From: Rhodospirillaceae bacterium
GTDB lineage: Bacteria; Pseudomonadota; Alphaproteobacteria; Rhodospirillales; JABHCV01
Direction of reading: 5' to 3'
Assembly: GCA_014382375.1 (NCBI GenBank)
Contig: JACNJU010000035.1
Location: forward strand, 1 to 40,078
Length of the DNA: 40,078 nt
Shown here: piece by piece, positions 1-10,451 of the stretch
Position numbering within the stretch: position 1 is the stretch's first letter
Layout of the letters: the number at the start of each line of letters is the position of its first letter
Made by a program: the position numbers and the translations under genes
Notes under the pieces: model-generated
What the model was told of the DNA's origin: nothing
What the model saw: the letters and a program-made list of their open reading frames with translations, nothing else
Database searches by the model: none

Positions 1-43
1 GGCCTTTCCTATAAGCCCGTCCACATTTTAAGACAGAGGCATC

Positions 44-2446
44 ATGACTTCTTCTCAACCAGGCGATCTCTATCCCGTTCTTCCTCTCCGCGACATCGTG
101 GTTTTCCCTCATATGATCGTGCCGTTGTTTGTTGGCCGTGACAAATCCGTGCGCGCCTTAGAAGACGTGATGAAGGACGATAAGCAGGTGCTTCTGCTGG
201 CCCAGAAGAACGCCGCCGAAGATGACCCGACAGTCGACGATATTTACGAAGTTGGCACGGTCGCAACCGTCCTGCAGCTATTGAAATTGCCTGACGGCAC
301 AGTCAAGGTTCTTGTTGAAGGAGCCCAGCGCGCCCAGGTTACCGGCTATGTCGAAAATAAAAACTTTTTCGAGGCCCAGGCTGTTTTACTGGAAGAACCT
401 GAAGCCGATGACCAGGAACTCGAGGCCCTGTCTCGTTCCGTCGTCACCCAGTTCGACCAATACATTAAACTGAACCGGAAAATCCCGCCCGAAGCCCTTG
501 TTTCGATCAATCAGATCGACGAGCCCAGCAAGCTGGCCGATACCATTGCTTCGCATTTGGCCCTGAAGATTTCCGAAAAGCAGGAATTGCTGGAAACTGA
601 AACCGTCGCTGAACGTCTTGAGCGCGTTTATTCCTTCATGGAATCGGAAATTGGTGTCCTTCAGGTGGAAAAGAAAATCCGCAACCGCGTCAAGCGGCAG
701 ATGGAGAAGACCCAGCGCGAGTATTATTTGAACGAGCAGCTTAAGGCCATTCAAAAGGAACTAGGCGAAGGCGAAGACGGCAAAGATGAAACCGCCGAAA
801 TCGAAGAGCGCATCGTCAAGACCAAGCTCTCAAAAGAAGCCAAGGAAAAAACCCTGGCCGAATTGAAGAAATTGAAGAACATGAGCCCGATGTCGGCCGA
901 AGCGACGGTGGTCCGTAATTATCTCGACTGGATGCTGTCGATTCCCTGGAAAAAACGCTCGCGGGTCAACAAAGACATCAAAAAGGCCCAGGATATTCTC
1001 GATGCCGATCACTATGGCCTGAAGAAGGTCAAAGAGCGGATTCTGGAATATCTTGCCGTTCAGCAGCGCACCAACAAGGTCAAGGGACCGATATTGTGTC
1101 TGGTCGGACCTCCTGGTGTCGGTAAAACCTCGCTCGGCAAATCCATCGCCAATGCGACGGGGCGTAATTTCATTCGCATGTCTTTGGGCGGGGTCCGCGA
1201 TGAGTCTGAAATTCGTGGCCATCGCCGTACCTACATTGGTTCGATGCCGGGCAAAATTGTCCAGGGCATGAAGAAGGCCAAGTCGTCCAATCCGCTGTTC
1301 TTGCTCGATGAAGTCGACAAAATGGGCCAGGACTGGCGCGGCGATCCGGCCTCTGCCTTGCTTGAAGTGCTTGATCCTGAACAGAATTCAACCTTCAACG
1401 ATCATTATCTGGAAGTTGACTATGATCTTTCGGACGTAATGTTTGTGACCACAGCCAATACCATGAACATGCCGAGCCCGCTTTTGGATCGCATGGAAAT
1501 CATTCGCCTGTCCGGTTATACCGAAGATGAAAAGGTCGAAATCGCCAAGCACCACCTGATCGAAAACCAGGTCAAAATTCATGGCCTTAAAACGGATGAA
1601 TGGTCGATTTCCGATGGCGCGGTCAGGGATATCATTCGTTACTACACCCGTGAAGCCGGGGTTCGTAATCTGGAACGCGAACTGGCCAACCTAACCCGTA
1701 AGGCGATCAAGGATATTATGATTGGCGATAAGAAAAAAATCGCCGTCACCAGCAAAAACCTTGGCAAGTATGCTGGCATCAAACGCTTCCGTTACGGCGA
1801 GATTGAATCTGATGACCTTGTCGGTGTGACCACTGGCCTGGCCTGGACCGAAGTGGGCGGTGAGTTGCTGTCCATTGAAGCGGTCATGGTGCCGGGTAAG
1901 GGAAAAATGACAATCACCGGCAAGCTGGGCGATGTCATGCAGGAATCAATCCAGGCGGCAAGGTCATTCGTTCAGTCGCGGGCTCTTGATTTCGGCATTA
2001 TCCCGCCAATGTTCACGACCAAGGATATCCACGTCCACGTACCGGAAGGGGCAACCCCGAAAGATGGCCCGTCGGCCGGTGTTGGCATGGTGACGTCGAT
2101 TGTTTCGGTGCTGACCTGTACGGCTGTTCGCAAGGATATTGCCATGACCGGTGAAATTACTCTGCGTGGCCGGATTTTGCCCATTGGTGGGCTAAAGGAA
2201 AAACTTCTTGCAGCCCTTCGTGGCGGCATCAAGACGGTGCTGATTCCAAGTGAGAATGAAAAGGACCTGGCGGAAATTCCTGACAACGTTAAAAAAGGAA
2301 TGACCATCATTCCTGTTTCTGATGTCGGCGAGGTTCTCGAGCACGCCCTGGTTTCAAAGCTGCAACCGGTCGAATGGACAAAAGAGATGGAGGCCGCTTC
2401 AATTGCCTCCGCCAAGGGTTCCGATTCCAACGACGTCGTCCATTAA
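44..2446 (+). CDS. lon: ATP-dependent protease Lon (LonA, EC 3.4.21.53)
   Basis: This is a cytoplasmic ATP-dependent serine protease that degrades misfolded and regulatory proteins. The 800 residues match the LonA length. An N-terminal substrate-binding domain (about 10-205) and a coiled-coil linker come first. The AAA+ module follows, with Walker A GPPGVGKT at 355-362 and Walker [10 protein letters not shown] further on. The C-terminal peptidase domain has the catalytic Ser677 in [10 protein letters not shown] and Lys720 in GGLKEK; their 43-residue spacing equals that of the E. coli Ser679/Lys722 dyad. The ATG start has a modest AGAGGC ribosome site just upstream. The promoter lies outside or within the 43 nt before the gene, and clpX, a common upstream neighbour, would be off the window. 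An intrinsic terminator follows at 2513-2548. Identification is secure. Confidence 0.98.
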   Translation: MTSSQPGDLYPVLPLRDIVVFPHMIVPLFVGRDKSVRALEDVMKDDKQVLLLAQKNAAEDDPTVDDIYEVGTVATVLQLLKLPDGTVKVLVEGAQRAQVTGYVENKNFFEAQAVLLEEPEADDQELEALSRSVVTQFDQYIKLNRKIPPEALVSINQIDEPSKLADTIASHLALKISEKQELLETETVAERLERVYSFMESEIGVLQVEKKIRNRVKRQMEKTQREYYLNEQLKAIQKELGEGEDGKDETAEIEERIVKTKLSKEAKEKTLAELKKLKNMSPMSAEATVVRNYLDWMLSIPWKKRSRVNKDIKKAQDILDADHYGLKKVKERILEYLAVQQRTNKVKGPILCLVGPPGVGKTSLGKSIANATGRNFIRMSLGGVRDESEIRGHRRTYIGSMPGKIVQGMKKAKSSNPLFLLDEVDKMGQDWRGDPASALLEVLDPEQNSTFNDHYLEVDYDLSDVMFVTTANTMNMPSPLLDRMEIIRLSGYTEDEKVEIAKHHLIENQVKIHGLKTDEWSISDGAVRDIIRYYTREAGVRNLERELANLTRKAIKDIMIGDKKKIAVTSKNLGKYAGIKRFRYGEIESDDLVGVTTGLAWTEVGGELLSIEAVMVPGKGKMTITGKLGDVMQESIQAARSFVQSRALDFGIIPPMFTTKDIHVHVPEGATPKDGPSAGVGMVTSIVSVLTCTAVRKDIAMTGEITLRGRILPIGGLKEKLLAALRGGIKTVLIPSENEKDLAEIPDNVKKGMTIIPVSDVGEVLEHALVSKLQPVEWTKEMEAASIASAKGSDSNDVVH

Positions 2447-2512
2447 GCCGCGAATCAGTGGTCAACGAATCGTAGCGGTTTTTCGCGGATTCTTTGGGTT
2501 TTTTAAATATTG

Positions 2513-2548
2513 TGCCGCCCCTTTCAAGAAGGGGCGGCATATTTTTTT
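2513..2548 (+). terminator. Intrinsic terminator downstream of lon
   Basis: A perfect 11-bp GC-rich stem (TGCCGCCCCTT at 2513-2523 with AAGGGGCGGCA at 2529-2539) and a 5-nt loop are followed by TAT and a run of seven T (2542-2548). This is a textbook rho-independent terminator about 67 nt after the lon stop codon. Confidence 0.95.
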
Positions 2549-2717
2549 GATTCTTTTTCAATCGTTGATACAGGGGGAAATCGCCAAAACCCATACGGTT
2601 TTTTTTGGATGAAGTGTTTGCAATGTGAGGCTTTCCAATGGCTTACGTGACGGGATAAAGAAAAATACAATGCAAACATAGACCCGGCGAGCGGGTAAAG
2701 GTTTCCAGAAGCCGTAA

Positions 2718-2737
2718 AAAACTGTGGAAAACTGCGG
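2718..2737 (+). repeat. Tandem 10-bp direct repeat upstream of the hupB promoter
   Basis: AAAACTGTGG (2718-2727) is followed directly by AAAACTGCGG (2728-2737), with 9 of 10 positions identical. The pair ends 8 nt before the -35 box. The period is close to one helical turn, so both copies would face the same side of the DNA. A regulator site is possible but is inference. Confidence 0.5.
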
Positions 2738-2745
2738 CTGTTCAA

Positions 2746-2773
2746 TTGACGCCCGCAAAATTTAGCATATAAA
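2746..2773 (+). promoter_or_regulatory. Putative sigma70-like promoter of hupB
   Basis: TTGACG (2746-2751) and TATAAA (2768-2773) are separated by 16 bp. Each differs from the sigma70 consensus at one base. Transcription would start near 2780 and give a leader of about 80 nt before the TTG start of hupB. Confidence 0.65.
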
Positions 2774-2861
2774 ATCCTGCATGTTTAAGCGGCTTACAGA
2801 CATGCTGAACTTAAGCATTTAACTGATTTTTTTTTACTCTCAAACAGAAGGGGGGTTTATC

Positions 2862-3134
2862 TTGAATAAGAATGACCTAGTAGCCGCCGTCGCAAACAGT
2901 ACAGGACTATCAAAAGCAGATGCCGCAAAAGCAGTTGATGGTGTTATCGATTCCATCTCCGGTGCGCTGGCCAATAAGTCAGAAGTCCGTCTCGTTGGCT
3001 TCGGTACTTTTAGCGTTGCTCATCGTAAAGCCTCCATGGGTCGTAACCCGCGGACTGGTGAAGCGATCCAGATTAAAGCCTCTAACCAGCCCAAGTTCAA
3101 AGCTGGCAAAGGCCTGAAGGAAGCTGTCAACTAG
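2862..3134 (+). CDS. hupB: DNA-binding protein HU (HU-beta type)
   Basis: This is a histone-like nucleoid protein of 90 residues that binds and bends DNA as a dimer. It has the full HU/IHF fold: an N-terminal helical part (MNKNDLVAAV...), the GFGTF turn at about 46-50, and the DNA-binding beta arm with the signature GRNPRTGEAI. Lysines near the C-terminus are typical. The start codon is TTG: no in-frame ATG lies near, and a very strong Shine-Dalgarno (AGAAGGGGGG) sits about 8 nt upstream. It is monocistronic, with its own promoter and an intrinsic terminator at 3162-3206. The lon-hupB order is common in proteobacteria. HU is favoured over IHF because of length and the lon linkage. Confidence 0.96.
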   Translation: MNKNDLVAAVANSTGLSKADAAKAVDGVIDSISGALANKSEVRLVGFGTFSVAHRKASMGRNPRTGEAIQIKASNQPKFKAGKGLKEAVN

Positions 3135-3161
3135 GCAGACTTAAAACCTTCAAAATGAATT

Positions 3162-3206
3162 GATGCCGGTTCCACCATAAAAAGTGCAACCGGCATCTTT
3201 CTTTTT
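3162..3206 (+). terminator. Intrinsic terminator downstream of hupB
   Basis: GATGCCGGTT (3162-3171) pairs perfectly with AACCGGCATC (3188-3197), closing a 16-nt loop. TTTCTTTTT (3198-3206) follows. It lies 27 nt after the hupB stop codon and isolates hupB from the tRNA genes. Confidence 0.93.
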
Positions 3207-3244
3207 AAGACCGATATGTATATTAATCAGCCGTCGCTGAATGT

Positions 3245-3320
3245 GGGCGATTAGCTCAGTTGGTAGAGCATCTCGTTTACACCGAGAATGTCGGCGGTTC
3301 GAGCCCGTCATCGCCCACCA
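3245..3320 (+). tRNA. tRNA-Val (anticodon UAC)
   Basis: This is a 76-nt cloverleaf with encoded CCA. The acceptor GGGCGAT (3245-3251) pairs fully with ATCGCCC (3310-3316). The D arm is GCTC...GAGC, and the anticodon stem TCTCG/CGAGA encloses loop TTTACAC with anticodon TAC at 3278-3280. The T arm carries GGTTCGAGCCC. The discriminator is A3317, then CCA 3318-3320. Confidence 0.97.
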
Positions 3321-3326
3321 TTTATT

Positions 3327-3343
3327 TTATGCCGGTGGCATAA
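3327..3343 (+). other. Small hairpin just after tRNA-Val
   Basis: TTATGCC (3327-3333) pairs with GGCATAA (3337-3343) around a 3-nt loop, 6 nt after the tRNA CCA. No T-run follows, so it is a poor intrinsic terminator. It could mark the 3' trailer or a processing site. Confidence 0.4.
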
Positions 3344-3388
3344 TCGGACATATTATTAAATGGACTTCGTAAAAACATCGTTCATGGC

Positions 3389-3416
3389 TTGACACACCCT
3401 TAGGGGGCCTTTACAT
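3389..3416 (+). promoter_or_regulatory. Putative sigma70-like promoter of tRNA-Asp
   Basis: A perfect -35 TTGACA (3389-3394) lies 16 bp from a -10-like TTACAT (3411-3416). The start would fall near 3423, giving a 5' leader of about 24 nt before tRNA-Asp. This suggests the two tRNAs can be transcribed separately. Confidence 0.6.
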
Positions 3417-3446
3417 GAACGCATCCTGACGATTTGAAGTCACGTT

Positions 3447-3523
<77 letters not shown>

Positions 3524-3578
3524 TTTTCCCTATTTTGTTCATATTGTTTATTTGCTTTTCAGCTTTTGTGAAGCAGCT

Positions 3579-3601
3579 TGACAAGGATCATTTTCTTGTC
3601 A
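3579..3601 (+). promoter_or_regulatory. Inverted repeat in the nuo leader region
   Basis: TGACAAG (3579-3585) and CTTGTCA (3595-3601) form a perfect 7-bp inverted repeat with a 9-nt spacer. The left arm overlaps a perfect -35-like TTGACA (3578-3583), but I see no good -10 at 16-18 bp. It lies in the 230-nt gap between tRNA-Asp and nuoA, so it may be an operator or a leader hairpin for the nuo operon. It is also possible that it has no role. Confidence 0.4.
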
Positions 3602-3753
3602 GGTTTTGCGTGTTAGATGCTTCTCGCAATAAAGTTATCGAGAATAAGAAAATAGGGTGTGCAAAGTGTGACGGATGCCGTACTTTTATGGCAACGAAAC
3701 CAATAAATCAGAGAGCCGTCGTTTGTAATGAGTGACGGGTAGGGATCACGGCC

Positions 3754-4119
3754 ATGGATGAGATACTTTTAGAGTACCTTCCCATCCTAATTTTTTTGGG
3801 TATAGCTATCGTTATTGCCGGCATTTGCGTTGGTGCATCATACGTCGTTGCCCAACAACGCCCTGATGTTGCGAAAACATCCGCCTACGAGTGCGGTTTC
3901 GACGCCTTCGACGATGCCCGTCGCCAGTTCGATGTTCGCTTCTACCTGGTCGCTATCCTTTTCATCATCTTTGATCTAGAAATCGCCTTCCTGTTTCCGT
4001 GGGCCATATCCCTTGGTGATATCGGGCTATACGGATTCTGGTCGATGATGGTTTTCCTTGGCGTTCTGACAATCGGCTTTATCTATGAATGGCGCAAAGG
4101 AGCCCTGGAATGGGAGTGA
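3754..4119 (+). CDS. nuoA: NADH-quinone oxidoreductase subunit A
   Basis: This is a small membrane subunit of respiratory complex I that helps connect the peripheral arm to the membrane arm. The 121 residues carry three predicted membrane helices (about 8-30, 65-85, 92-112) and the conserved loop with YECGFDAF (about 46-53), whose cysteine is the conserved ND3-type Cys. The ATG start has an AGGGAT ribosome site. It is the first of 14 nuo genes in canonical A-to-N order. The stop codon lies inside the start of nuoB (10-nt overlap), suggesting translational coupling. Confidence 0.97.
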   Translation: MDEILLEYLPILIFLGIAIVIAGICVGASYVVAQQRPDVAKTSAYECGFDAFDDARRQFDVRFYLVAILFIIFDLEIAFLFPWAISLGDIGLYGFWSMMVFLGVLTIGFIYEWRKGALEWE

Positions 4120-4652
4120 TCATTGATCCGGGCAAACCGCTGCCGCCGGGGCCGGAACAGGACGCTGTTATTGGCCAGGTGACAGGCGAGTTGACCGACA
4201 AGGGGTTTGTCATCGCCAGTCTTGATCACGTCGTCAACTGGGCTCGTACCGGATCCTTGTGGCCAATGACTTTCGGGCTGGCCTGTTGCGCCGTTGAAAT
4301 GATCCACGCTTACATGCCGCGTTATGACCTTGATCGCTTCGGCGTTGTTCCAAGACCTTCGCCCAGGCAGTCCGACGTTATTATTGTCGCCGGCACCCTG
4401 ACCAATAAAATGGCCCCGGCTTTCCGCAAGGTTTATGACCAGATGTCCGAACCGCGCTATGTGATCTCCATGGGATCGTGCGCTAACGGTGGCGGCTATT
4501 ATCATTATTCATATTCTGTGGTCCGCGGTTGTGATCGCGTTGTGCCCGTGGATATCTATGTTCCGGGTTGCCCGCCAACAGCAGAGGCGCTGATCTACGG
4601 TATCCTGCAACTACAAAAGAAAATCAGGCGTACGGGTACACTCTGGCGTTAG
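4110..4652 (+). CDS. nuoB: NADH-quinone oxidoreductase subunit B
   Basis: This peripheral-arm subunit carries the terminal cluster N2, which reduces quinone. It has 180 residues from the chosen ATG. The N2 ligands are visible: the vicinal pair Cys59-Cys60 in LACCAVEM, Cys124 in MGSCANGGG, and Cys154 in [11 protein letters not shown] chose the ATG at 4110 because a strong AAAGGAG sits 7 nt upstream. An in-frame ATG at 4089 would add seven unlikely residues and overlap nuoA by 31 nt. Confidence 0.97.
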   Translation: MGVIIDPGKPLPPGPEQDAVIGQVTGELTDKGFVIASLDHVVNWARTGSLWPMTFGLACCAVEMIHAYMPRYDLDRFGVVPRPSPRQSDVIIVAGTLTNKMAPAFRKVYDQMSEPRYVISMGSCANGGGYYHYSYSVVRGCDRVVPVDIYVPGCPPTAEALIYGILQLQKKIRRTGTLWR

Positions 4653-4690
4653 GCTAACAGCAAGACCTTGCAGAAGGTCGTCGAGGAAAC

Positions 4691-5323
4691 ATGGATCTGG
4701 CACTGAATGATTTAGGCGAATTGATCGCCACCGCTTTGCCCAACGAGGTCACGGCCACCGGGGTCGCCAATGGCGAGCTTGCCGTCAGTGTGCGTAGCGA
4801 GACCATCGTCAAGGTGCTGACGTTCCTGCGTGATGACGTCAATTGTCAATTCAAGGTGTTGATGGACGTTTGCGGCGTTGATTACCCTGACCGCGAAGAG
4901 CGTTTTGATGTTGTTTATAACTTGCTGTCCATGACCCATAACCAGCGTGTTCGGGTTAAAATCAGGACCGATGAAAAGAAGCCGGTGCCATCGGTTGTTT
5001 CCGTTTTCAGTTCGGCCAACTGGTGGGAACGCGAGGCCTGGGACTTGTTTGGGATTTATTTTTCTGGCCATCCGGACCTGCGCCGGATCATGACCGATTA
5101 CGGTTTTGAAGGGCATCCGTTGCGTAAGGACTTCCCGCTTACGGGTTACGTTGAAATTCGATACGACGATGAACAAAAGCGCGTTGTTTATGAGCCGGTG
5201 AAGATGGCCCAGGACTTCCGCAGCTTCGATTTTATCAGCCCATGGGAAGCCATGGACGCGCCGCTTCCGGGCGATGAGAAAGCCGAACAGGCCGATGATG
5301 CAGCCGGTGAGGGTGAAGGCTGA
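4691..5323 (+). CDS. nuoC: NADH-quinone oxidoreductase subunit C
   Basis: This is the 30-kDa-type peripheral subunit that packs against NuoD near the quinone site. The 210 residues include the family signature around [20 protein letters not shown] and then [15 protein letters not shown]. The C-terminus ends in an acidic, Ala/Gly-rich tail (from about residue 193), which is probably disordered. It is a separate gene, not fused to nuoD as in E. coli. The stop and the nuoD start overlap as TGATG. Confidence 0.97.
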   Translation: MDLALNDLGELIATALPNEVTATGVANGELAVSVRSETIVKVLTFLRDDVNCQFKVLMDVCGVDYPDREERFDVVYNLLSMTHNQRVRVKIRTDEKKPVPSVVSVFSSANWWEREAWDLFGIYFSGHPDLRRIMTDYGFEGHPLRKDFPLTGYVEIRYDDEQKRVVYEPVKMAQDFRSFDFISPWEAMDAPLPGDEKAEQADDAAGEGEG

Positions 5324-6501
5324 TGTCAGAAAAACAAATTAAAAACTACAACCTGAACTTCGGCCCCCAGCATCCTTCTGCTCACGGTGTGCTGCGGCTG
5401 GTGCTCGAGCTTGATGGCGAAGTTATCGATCGTGCTGATCCACATGTCGGACTGCTACATCGGGGAACCGAAAAACTGATCGAACACAAAAGCTACGCCC
5501 AGGCGATGCCATACTTTGATCGTCTCGATTATGTGTCGCCGCAAAATCAGGAACACGCCTTCGTCCTGGCGACAGAGAAACTTTTGGGCATCGAGGCTCC
5601 CCCGCGTGGACAATATATTCGTGTGCTGTTCGCCGAGATCGGCCGGGAACTTAATCATATTTTCACGGTCTGCGCATTCGCCATGGACATTGGCGCGATG
5701 ACACCCATGTTGTGGGGGTTTGAGCACCGCGAAAAATTGATGGAATTCTGTGAGCGGGTGTCCGGTGCCCGTATGCACATGGCCTATTTCCGCACAGGCG
5801 GCGTTGCTTCGGATATGCCCGACGGACTTGCCGATGACATTGATGCGTGGTGCGATGAATTCCCGCAAATGATTGACGATTTCGAAACGTTGCTGACTGA
5901 AAACCGTATCTTCAAGCAACGGACGGTCGATATTGGTGGCTTGAGCGCCGAAGAGGCTATGGACTGGGGCTTCAGTGGACCCAATCTTCGGGCTTGCGGG
6001 GTTCCCTGGGATATCCGTAAAGCCCAGCCCTATGATGTTTATGACAAGATGGATTTCGACATTCCGGTCGGCAAAACCGGTGACTGTTATGATCGTTATC
6101 TGGTCCGCATTGCCGAAATGCGTCAGTCCTTGAGAATCATCAAGCAGTGTGTGGCTGATATGCCGGGCGGTCCTGTCAAAACCGACAACCACAAGATCAC
6201 GCCACCATCGCGCGGCGATATGAAGCAATCCATGGAATCGCTGATCCATCACTTCAAGCTGTTTACCGAAGGCTATCACGTGCCCGCCGGTGATACCTAC
6301 ACGGCGGTTGAAGCGCCGAAGGGCGAGTTCGGTGTTTATCTGGTTTCCGATGGATCAAACAAACCCTACCGCTGCAAGATCAGGCCCCCCGGCTTCGCCC
6401 ATCTGCAAGCCCTCGAATTAGTCTCCAAGGGTCACATGTTGGCTGATGTGGTTGCTAACATTGGTGCCCTGGATATTGTTTTTGGTGAGATCGATCGATG
6501 A
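5323..6501 (+). CDS. nuoD: NADH-quinone oxidoreductase subunit D
   Basis: This is the 49-kDa-type subunit that forms the quinone-binding pocket with NuoB and NuoH. The 392 residues show the N-terminal motif [15 protein letters not shown], with the His and Tyr-lined quinone site expected in this fold. Next come [14 protein letters not shown] and the C-terminal [11 protein letters not shown] and [11 protein letters not shown] blocks. It is related to the large subunit of NiFe hydrogenases but lacks the Ni-binding cysteines, as expected for complex I. The start overlaps the nuoC stop, and its stop overlaps the nuoE start (ATGA). Confidence 0.98.
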   Translation: MSEKQIKNYNLNFGPQHPSAHGVLRLVLELDGEVIDRADPHVGLLHRGTEKLIEHKSYAQAMPYFDRLDYVSPQNQEHAFVLATEKLLGIEAPPRGQYIRVLFAEIGRELNHIFTVCAFAMDIGAMTPMLWGFEHREKLMEFCERVSGARMHMAYFRTGGVASDMPDGLADDIDAWCDEFPQMIDDFETLLTENRIFKQRTVDIGGLSAEEAMDWGFSGPNLRACGVPWDIRKAQPYDVYDKMDFDIPVGKTGDCYDRYLVRIAEMRQSLRIIKQCVADMPGGPVKTDNHKITPPSRGDMKQSMESLIHHFKLFTEGYHVPAGDTYTAVEAPKGEFGVYLVSDGSNKPYRCKIRPPGFAHLQALELVSKGHMLADVVANIGALDIVFGEIDR

Positions 6502-7106
6502 GTACGACTGTAGAGCAACCAGCAGATTTTAAGTTTTCGGCTGAAAACAAGAAAAAGCTGAAAGGCATTTTCGCCAAGTATCCCAAAGGTCGCGAGGCCA
6601 GCGCGGTGATGCCGCTGCTCGACCTGGCCCAGCGCCAGCATCAGGGCTGGCTGCCCCGGGCGGCCATGGATCATGTCGCTGAACTGGTCGGCCTGGCCCC
6701 GATGCGTGTTTATGAGGTTGCGACCTTCTACACCATGTACAATCTTGCCCCTATCGGTGAGAACCATCTACAGGTGTGTACAAACCTGCCGTGCTGGTTG
6801 CGTGGCTCCGACGAAGTTATGGGCACCTGCAAAAAGAAGCTTGGCATCGATGTTGGTGAGACAACAGAAGATGGAAAATTCAGTCTCTCTGAAATGGAAT
6901 GTCTGGGCGCTTGCGTCAATGCGCCGATGATGCAAATCAATGACGACTATTACGAAGATCTGGATGAGGCCTCGACGGCGGCTCTTCTCGATACCCTGCA
7001 ATCAGGTGGTACGCCAACACCGGGCCCACAGAATTCCCGCAAGGGCTGTGAGCCCGAGGGCGAATTGACGTCCCTTAAAGACAGTAAGGGGAAGGCTGAT
7101 GCTTAA
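6498..7106 (+). CDS. nuoE: NADH-quinone oxidoreductase subunit E
   Basis: This is the 24-kDa-type subunit of the NADH dehydrogenase module, with a thioredoxin-like [2Fe-2S] fold holding cluster N1a. The four ligands are Cys94 and Cys99 (CTNLPC) and Cys135 and Cys139 (ECLGAC). Residues from about 165 onward form a Pro/Gly/charged tail that is often variable in this family. The 202-residue length is normal for alphaproteobacteria. It is coupled to nuoF by an 8-nt overlap. Confidence 0.97.
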   Translation: MSTTVEQPADFKFSAENKKKLKGIFAKYPKGREASAVMPLLDLAQRQHQGWLPRAAMDHVAELVGLAPMRVYEVATFYTMYNLAPIGENHLQVCTNLPCWLRGSDEVMGTCKKKLGIDVGETTEDGKFSLSEMECLGACVNAPMMQINDDYYEDLDEASTAALLDTLQSGGTPTPGPQNSRKGCEPEGELTSLKDSKGKADA

Positions 7107-8388
7107 AGATTCAGATCGCATCTTCCAAAATCTTTATGGATTGAAAGATACCTCCCTTGCCGGTGCAAAGGCCATTGGTGACTGGAAAGACACCAAGAAA
7201 CTGATCGCCAAGGGCCGTGAATGGCTGGTCGATGAAGTCAAGGCTTCTGGCCTGCGGGGCCGTGGCGGTGCCGGTTTCGGTACCGGCATGAAGTGGTCCT
7301 TTATGCCCAAGGAAACCGGTGGACGTCCTGTTTTCCTGACGATCAACGCCGATGAAGGCGAACCGGGCACTTGTAAAGACCGGGAAATCATGCGCAACGA
7401 GCCTCACAAGCTGGTTGAGGGGGCGCTGCTGGCAGCTGCGGCGGTTGGCGCTTGCGCGGCCTACGTTTATGTGCGCGGCGAGTTCCTGCGCGAAGCCGAG
7501 GCTCTGCAACGGGCAATCGATGAGGCTTATGATGCGGGCCTGATTGGCAAAAACTCCTGTGGTGCCGGTATCGATTTTGACATGTACGTTCATTTGGGCG
7601 CAGGTGCCTATATATGCGGTGAAGAAAGCGCTCTTATTGAAAGCCTTGAAGGCAAGAAGGGGCAACCGCGCCTGAAACCGCCATTCCCGGCCAACGTTGG
7701 TCTCTATGGTTGCCCGACAACTGTCAACAATGTGGAATCCATTGCCGTTGTGCCGGCCATCCTCAGGCGCGGTGCCAAGTGGTTTGCCTCAATCGGTCGC
7801 GAAAATAATACCGGAACCAAGCTTTTCTGTATTTCCGGTCACGTCAACAATCCATGCACGGTCGAAGAAGCAATGGGCGTGGGAATGCGCGAGTTGATCG
7901 AGACCCATGCTGGCGGTGTTCGCGGCGGCTGGGACAACTTGCTGGCTGTCATACCCGGTGGTTCGTCGGTACCGATGATGCCCAAGGCCTTATGTGAAAA
8001 CGCGATTATGGATTTTGATGGTCTGCGTGAACATGGTAGCGGCCTTGGAACGGCTGCCGTCATGGTGATGGATAAATCAACGGATGTGGTCAAGGCGATT
8101 GCCCGGCTGTCGCGTTTCTATGCCCATGAAAGCTGTGGTCAGTGTACACCGTGCCGTGAGGGCACCGGCTGGATGTCGCGGATGATGCAACGCATGGTTA
8201 CCGGCGACATGACAATTGATGAAATTGATATGCTGCAGGAAGTCACCAAACAGATTGAAGGTCAGACGATTTGCGCATTGGGTGATGCCGCCGCATGGCC
8301 TATTCAGGGTCTGATCAGGCATTTCCGTCCCGAGATCGAGCGTCGTATTAACGATCGCCAGTCCTCGGGCACGGGCCGGGCGGCTTAG
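7099..8388 (+). CDS. nuoF: NADH-quinone oxidoreductase subunit F
   Basis: This is the 51-kDa-type subunit that binds NADH and FMN and takes hydride from NADH. The 429 residues contain the glycine-rich nucleotide loop [13 protein letters not shown] (about 51-63), an FMN-site segment [14 protein letters not shown], and the [19 protein letters not shown] block. The N3 [4Fe-4S] ligands are Cys346, Cys349 and Cys352 in [12 protein letters not shown] plus Cys392 in TICALGD. The ATG lies inside the end of nuoE. An 11-nt gap with GGGAGAGCAGG leads into nuoG. Confidence 0.98.
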   Translation: MLKDSDRIFQNLYGLKDTSLAGAKAIGDWKDTKKLIAKGREWLVDEVKASGLRGRGGAGFGTGMKWSFMPKETGGRPVFLTINADEGEPGTCKDREIMRNEPHKLVEGALLAAAAVGACAAYVYVRGEFLREAEALQRAIDEAYDAGLIGKNSCGAGIDFDMYVHLGAGAYICGEESALIESLEGKKGQPRLKPPFPANVGLYGCPTTVNNVESIAVVPAILRRGAKWFASIGRENNTGTKLFCISGHVNNPCTVEEAMGVGMRELIETHAGGVRGGWDNLLAVIPGGSSVPMMPKALCENAIMDFDGLREHGSGLGTAAVMVMDKSTDVVKAIARLSRFYAHESCGQCTPCREGTGWMSRMMQRMVTGDMTIDEIDMLQEVTKQIEGQTICALGDAAAWPIQGLIRHFRPEIERRINDRQSSGTGRAA

Positions 8389-8399
8389 GGAGAGCAGGA

Positions 8400-10451
8400 A
8401 TGCCGAAATTAACCATCGATGGCATTGAGGTCGACGTTGAAGCCGGACTGACCGTGCTGCAAGCGTGCGAGAGCATCGGCATTGAAATTCCGCGTTTCTG
8501 CTATCACGAGCGCCTGACCATTGCCGGTAACTGTCGTATGTGCCTGGTCGAGATGGAACGCGCCCCCAAACCGGTGGCTTCGTGCGCCATGCCGGTCGGT
8601 GAAGGCATGGTCATTACGACCAATTCCCCGGCCGTTAAAAAAATGCGCCAGGGAGTGATGGAACTGCTGCTTATCAATCATCCGCTGGATTGCCCGATTT
8701 GCGATCAGGGTGGCGAGTGTGATTTGCAGGATCAGGCCGTTGGTTACGGTCTGGACCGTAGCCGTTTCATGGAAGACAAGCGTTCGGTAAAGGACAAGAC
8801 TTTCGGGCCCCTGATCCGGGCAATGATGACGCGCTGTATCCACTGCACCCGTTGCATTCGTTTCTCAACCGAGATCGCCGGAGTTCCTGAAATGGGTGCC
8901 ACCGGTCGCGGCGAGCATATGGAAGTCGGCACTTATATTGAAAAGGCCCTGACCTCTGAACTGTCAGGCAATATGATCGATTTGTGTCCTGTCGGTGCCT
9001 TAACATCCAACCCCTATGCCTTCAACGCCCGTCCATGGGAATTGAAAAAGACCGAATCCATCGACGTTATGGACGCGGTCGGCGCGGCCATTCGCGTCGA
9101 TACCAAAGGCCCGGAAGTGATGCGCGTCCTGCCACGCCTTAACGAGGATGTGAACGAGGAATGGATTTCAGACAAAACCCGTTTCGCCTGTGACGGCCTG
9201 AAACGTCAACGTCTGGATACGCCTTATGTGCGTCGTGACGGTAAACTTGAGGCGGCAAGTTGGGATGAAGCCTTTGCCGCCATCTCCGCCAAGGTCAAGG
9301 ACATGGACGGTTCAAAGTTCGCCGCGATTGTTGGCGATATGGCTTGCGCCGAATCAATGACGGCTTTGAAAGACCTGACCGAGGCCCTTGGTTCCAGGAA
9401 TATTGAGTGCCGCCAGGATGGCGCGAAACTTGATGCTTCCTGTCGGGGGGCATACCTCTTCAACAGCACTATTGCCGGAATTGAAGAGGCCGACGCCTGC
9501 CTGATCATCGGGTCTAATCCGCGCGTTGAAGCGCCGATCATCAATGCCCGTTTGCGCAAGCGCTACCTGATGGGCGGCTTTCCAGCCGCTATGATCGGTG
9601 AAAACGTTGATCTGACCTTTAGTTGCGAAAATCTGGGGGCCGGTACGGATACTTTGAAGGAAATTGCGGCCGGCAAGCACGCGTTTTCAAAAATTTTGAA
9701 AAAAGCTGAAAGGCCGATGTTGATCCTGGGGCAGGGAGCACTGATGCGTTCCGATGGTGCCGCGGTTCTGGCAATGGCCCGACAGATTGCCGAAGACAAT
9801 GGCATGATCAGCGACGACTGGAACGGCTTTAACGTTCTGCACACTGCAGCGGCCCGTGTCGGTGGTCTTGACCTTGGTCTGGTGTCCGGTGGTGTGGATT
9901 CCATCCTGGATGGATGCTCCTCCGGGGCGATTGACACCGTTTACCTGCTCGGCGCGGACGAAATCGATACCGACAAGCTTGGTAATGCCTTCGTTATTTA
10001 TCAGGGCCACCACGGCGACGTTGGTGCCCACCGTGCCGATGTCATTTTACCAGGTGCTGCCTATACCGAAAAGAATGCCACCTACGTCAACACCGAAGGC
10101 CGTGTCCAACGTGCCCGCCTTGCCGTCTTCCCAATTGGTGAAGCGCGCGAGGACTGGACCATTATTCGCGCCTTGTCAGGCGTCCTTGGTCTGACGCTTC
10201 CCTATGACAATCTGGATCAGGTGCGCCAGCGCATGCTTGATATCAATCCTGTATTCGGTGGTGACGATCAGCAAACGGGTGGGGCCTGGGGCGATTTTGG
10301 CAAAGCCGGATCACTTGATGGCGGCGGTTTTGCATCACCGATCATCAATTTCCATATGACCGACCCCATTAGCCGGGCATCTGAAACCATGGCCCAGTGT
10401 GTCGAAGCACTACTTGGCGAGGACAAAGGGAAGACCGGCACCGATGGTTGA
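8400..10451 (+). CDS. nuoG: NADH-quinone oxidoreductase subunit G
   Basis: This is the 75-kDa-type iron-sulfur subunit that carries electrons from FMN to the quinone arm. It has 683 residues. N-terminal [2Fe-2S] N1b ligands are Cys34, Cys45, Cys48 and Cys62. N5 uses His94, Cys98, Cys101 and Cys107. N4 uses Cys146, Cys149, Cys152 and Cys196. No extra CxxCxxxC cluster (N7 of E. coli and Thermus) is seen before the molybdopterin-oxidoreductase-like domain, which fits the mitochondrial-type alphaproteobacterial enzyme. The last 8 nt overlap the start of nuoH. Confidence 0.98.
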   Translation: MPKLTIDGIEVDVEAGLTVLQACESIGIEIPRFCYHERLTIAGNCRMCLVEMERAPKPVASCAMPVGEGMVITTNSPAVKKMRQGVMELLLINHPLDCPICDQGGECDLQDQAVGYGLDRSRFMEDKRSVKDKTFGPLIRAMMTRCIHCTRCIRFSTEIAGVPEMGATGRGEHMEVGTYIEKALTSELSGNMIDLCPVGALTSNPYAFNARPWELKKTESIDVMDAVGAAIRVDTKGPEVMRVLPRLNEDVNEEWISDKTRFACDGLKRQRLDTPYVRRDGKLEAASWDEAFAAISAKVKDMDGSKFAAIVGDMACAESMTALKDLTEALGSRNIECRQDGAKLDASCRGAYLFNSTIAGIEEADACLIIGSNPRVEAPIINARLRKRYLMGGFPAAMIGENVDLTFSCENLGAGTDTLKEIAAGKHAFSKILKKAERPMLILGQGALMRSDGAAVLAMARQIAEDNGMISDDWNGFNVLHTAAARVGGLDLGLVSGGVDSILDGCSSGAIDTVYLLGADEIDTDKLGNAFVIYQGHHGDVGAHRADVILPGAAYTEKNATYVNTEGRVQRARLAVFPIGEAREDWTIIRALSGVLGLTLPYDNLDQVRQRMLDINPVFGGDDQQTGGAWGDFGKAGSLDGGGFASPIINFHMTDPISRASETMAQCVEALLGEDKGKTGTDG

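Larger units (their letters stand above)
2447..2861. other. Intergenic region between lon and hupB (415 bp)
   Basis: This is the longest gene-free stretch in the window. It holds the lon terminator, an AT-rich stretch without a convincing ORF, a tandem 10-bp direct repeat (2718-2737), a sigma70-like promoter (2746-2773), and a leader of about 80 nt. The leader carries a weak hairpin (GCTTA at 2792-2796 with TAAGC at 2812-2816) and a T9 run (2827-2835) ahead of the hupB ribosome site. Short ORFs here have no recognisable features or codon pattern, so I leave them out. Confidence 0.7.

Noticed and set aside
3327-3343. Intrinsic terminator after tRNA-Val
   Set aside because: The 7-bp hairpin has no following T-run, so I list it only as a small hairpin.
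3535-3735. 66-codon plus-strand ORF between tRNA-Asp and nuoA
   Set aside because: It has a TTG start, no ribosome site and no recognisable domain. It covers the likely nuo promoter and leader region. The CAKCDGC stretch looked tempting but stands alone.
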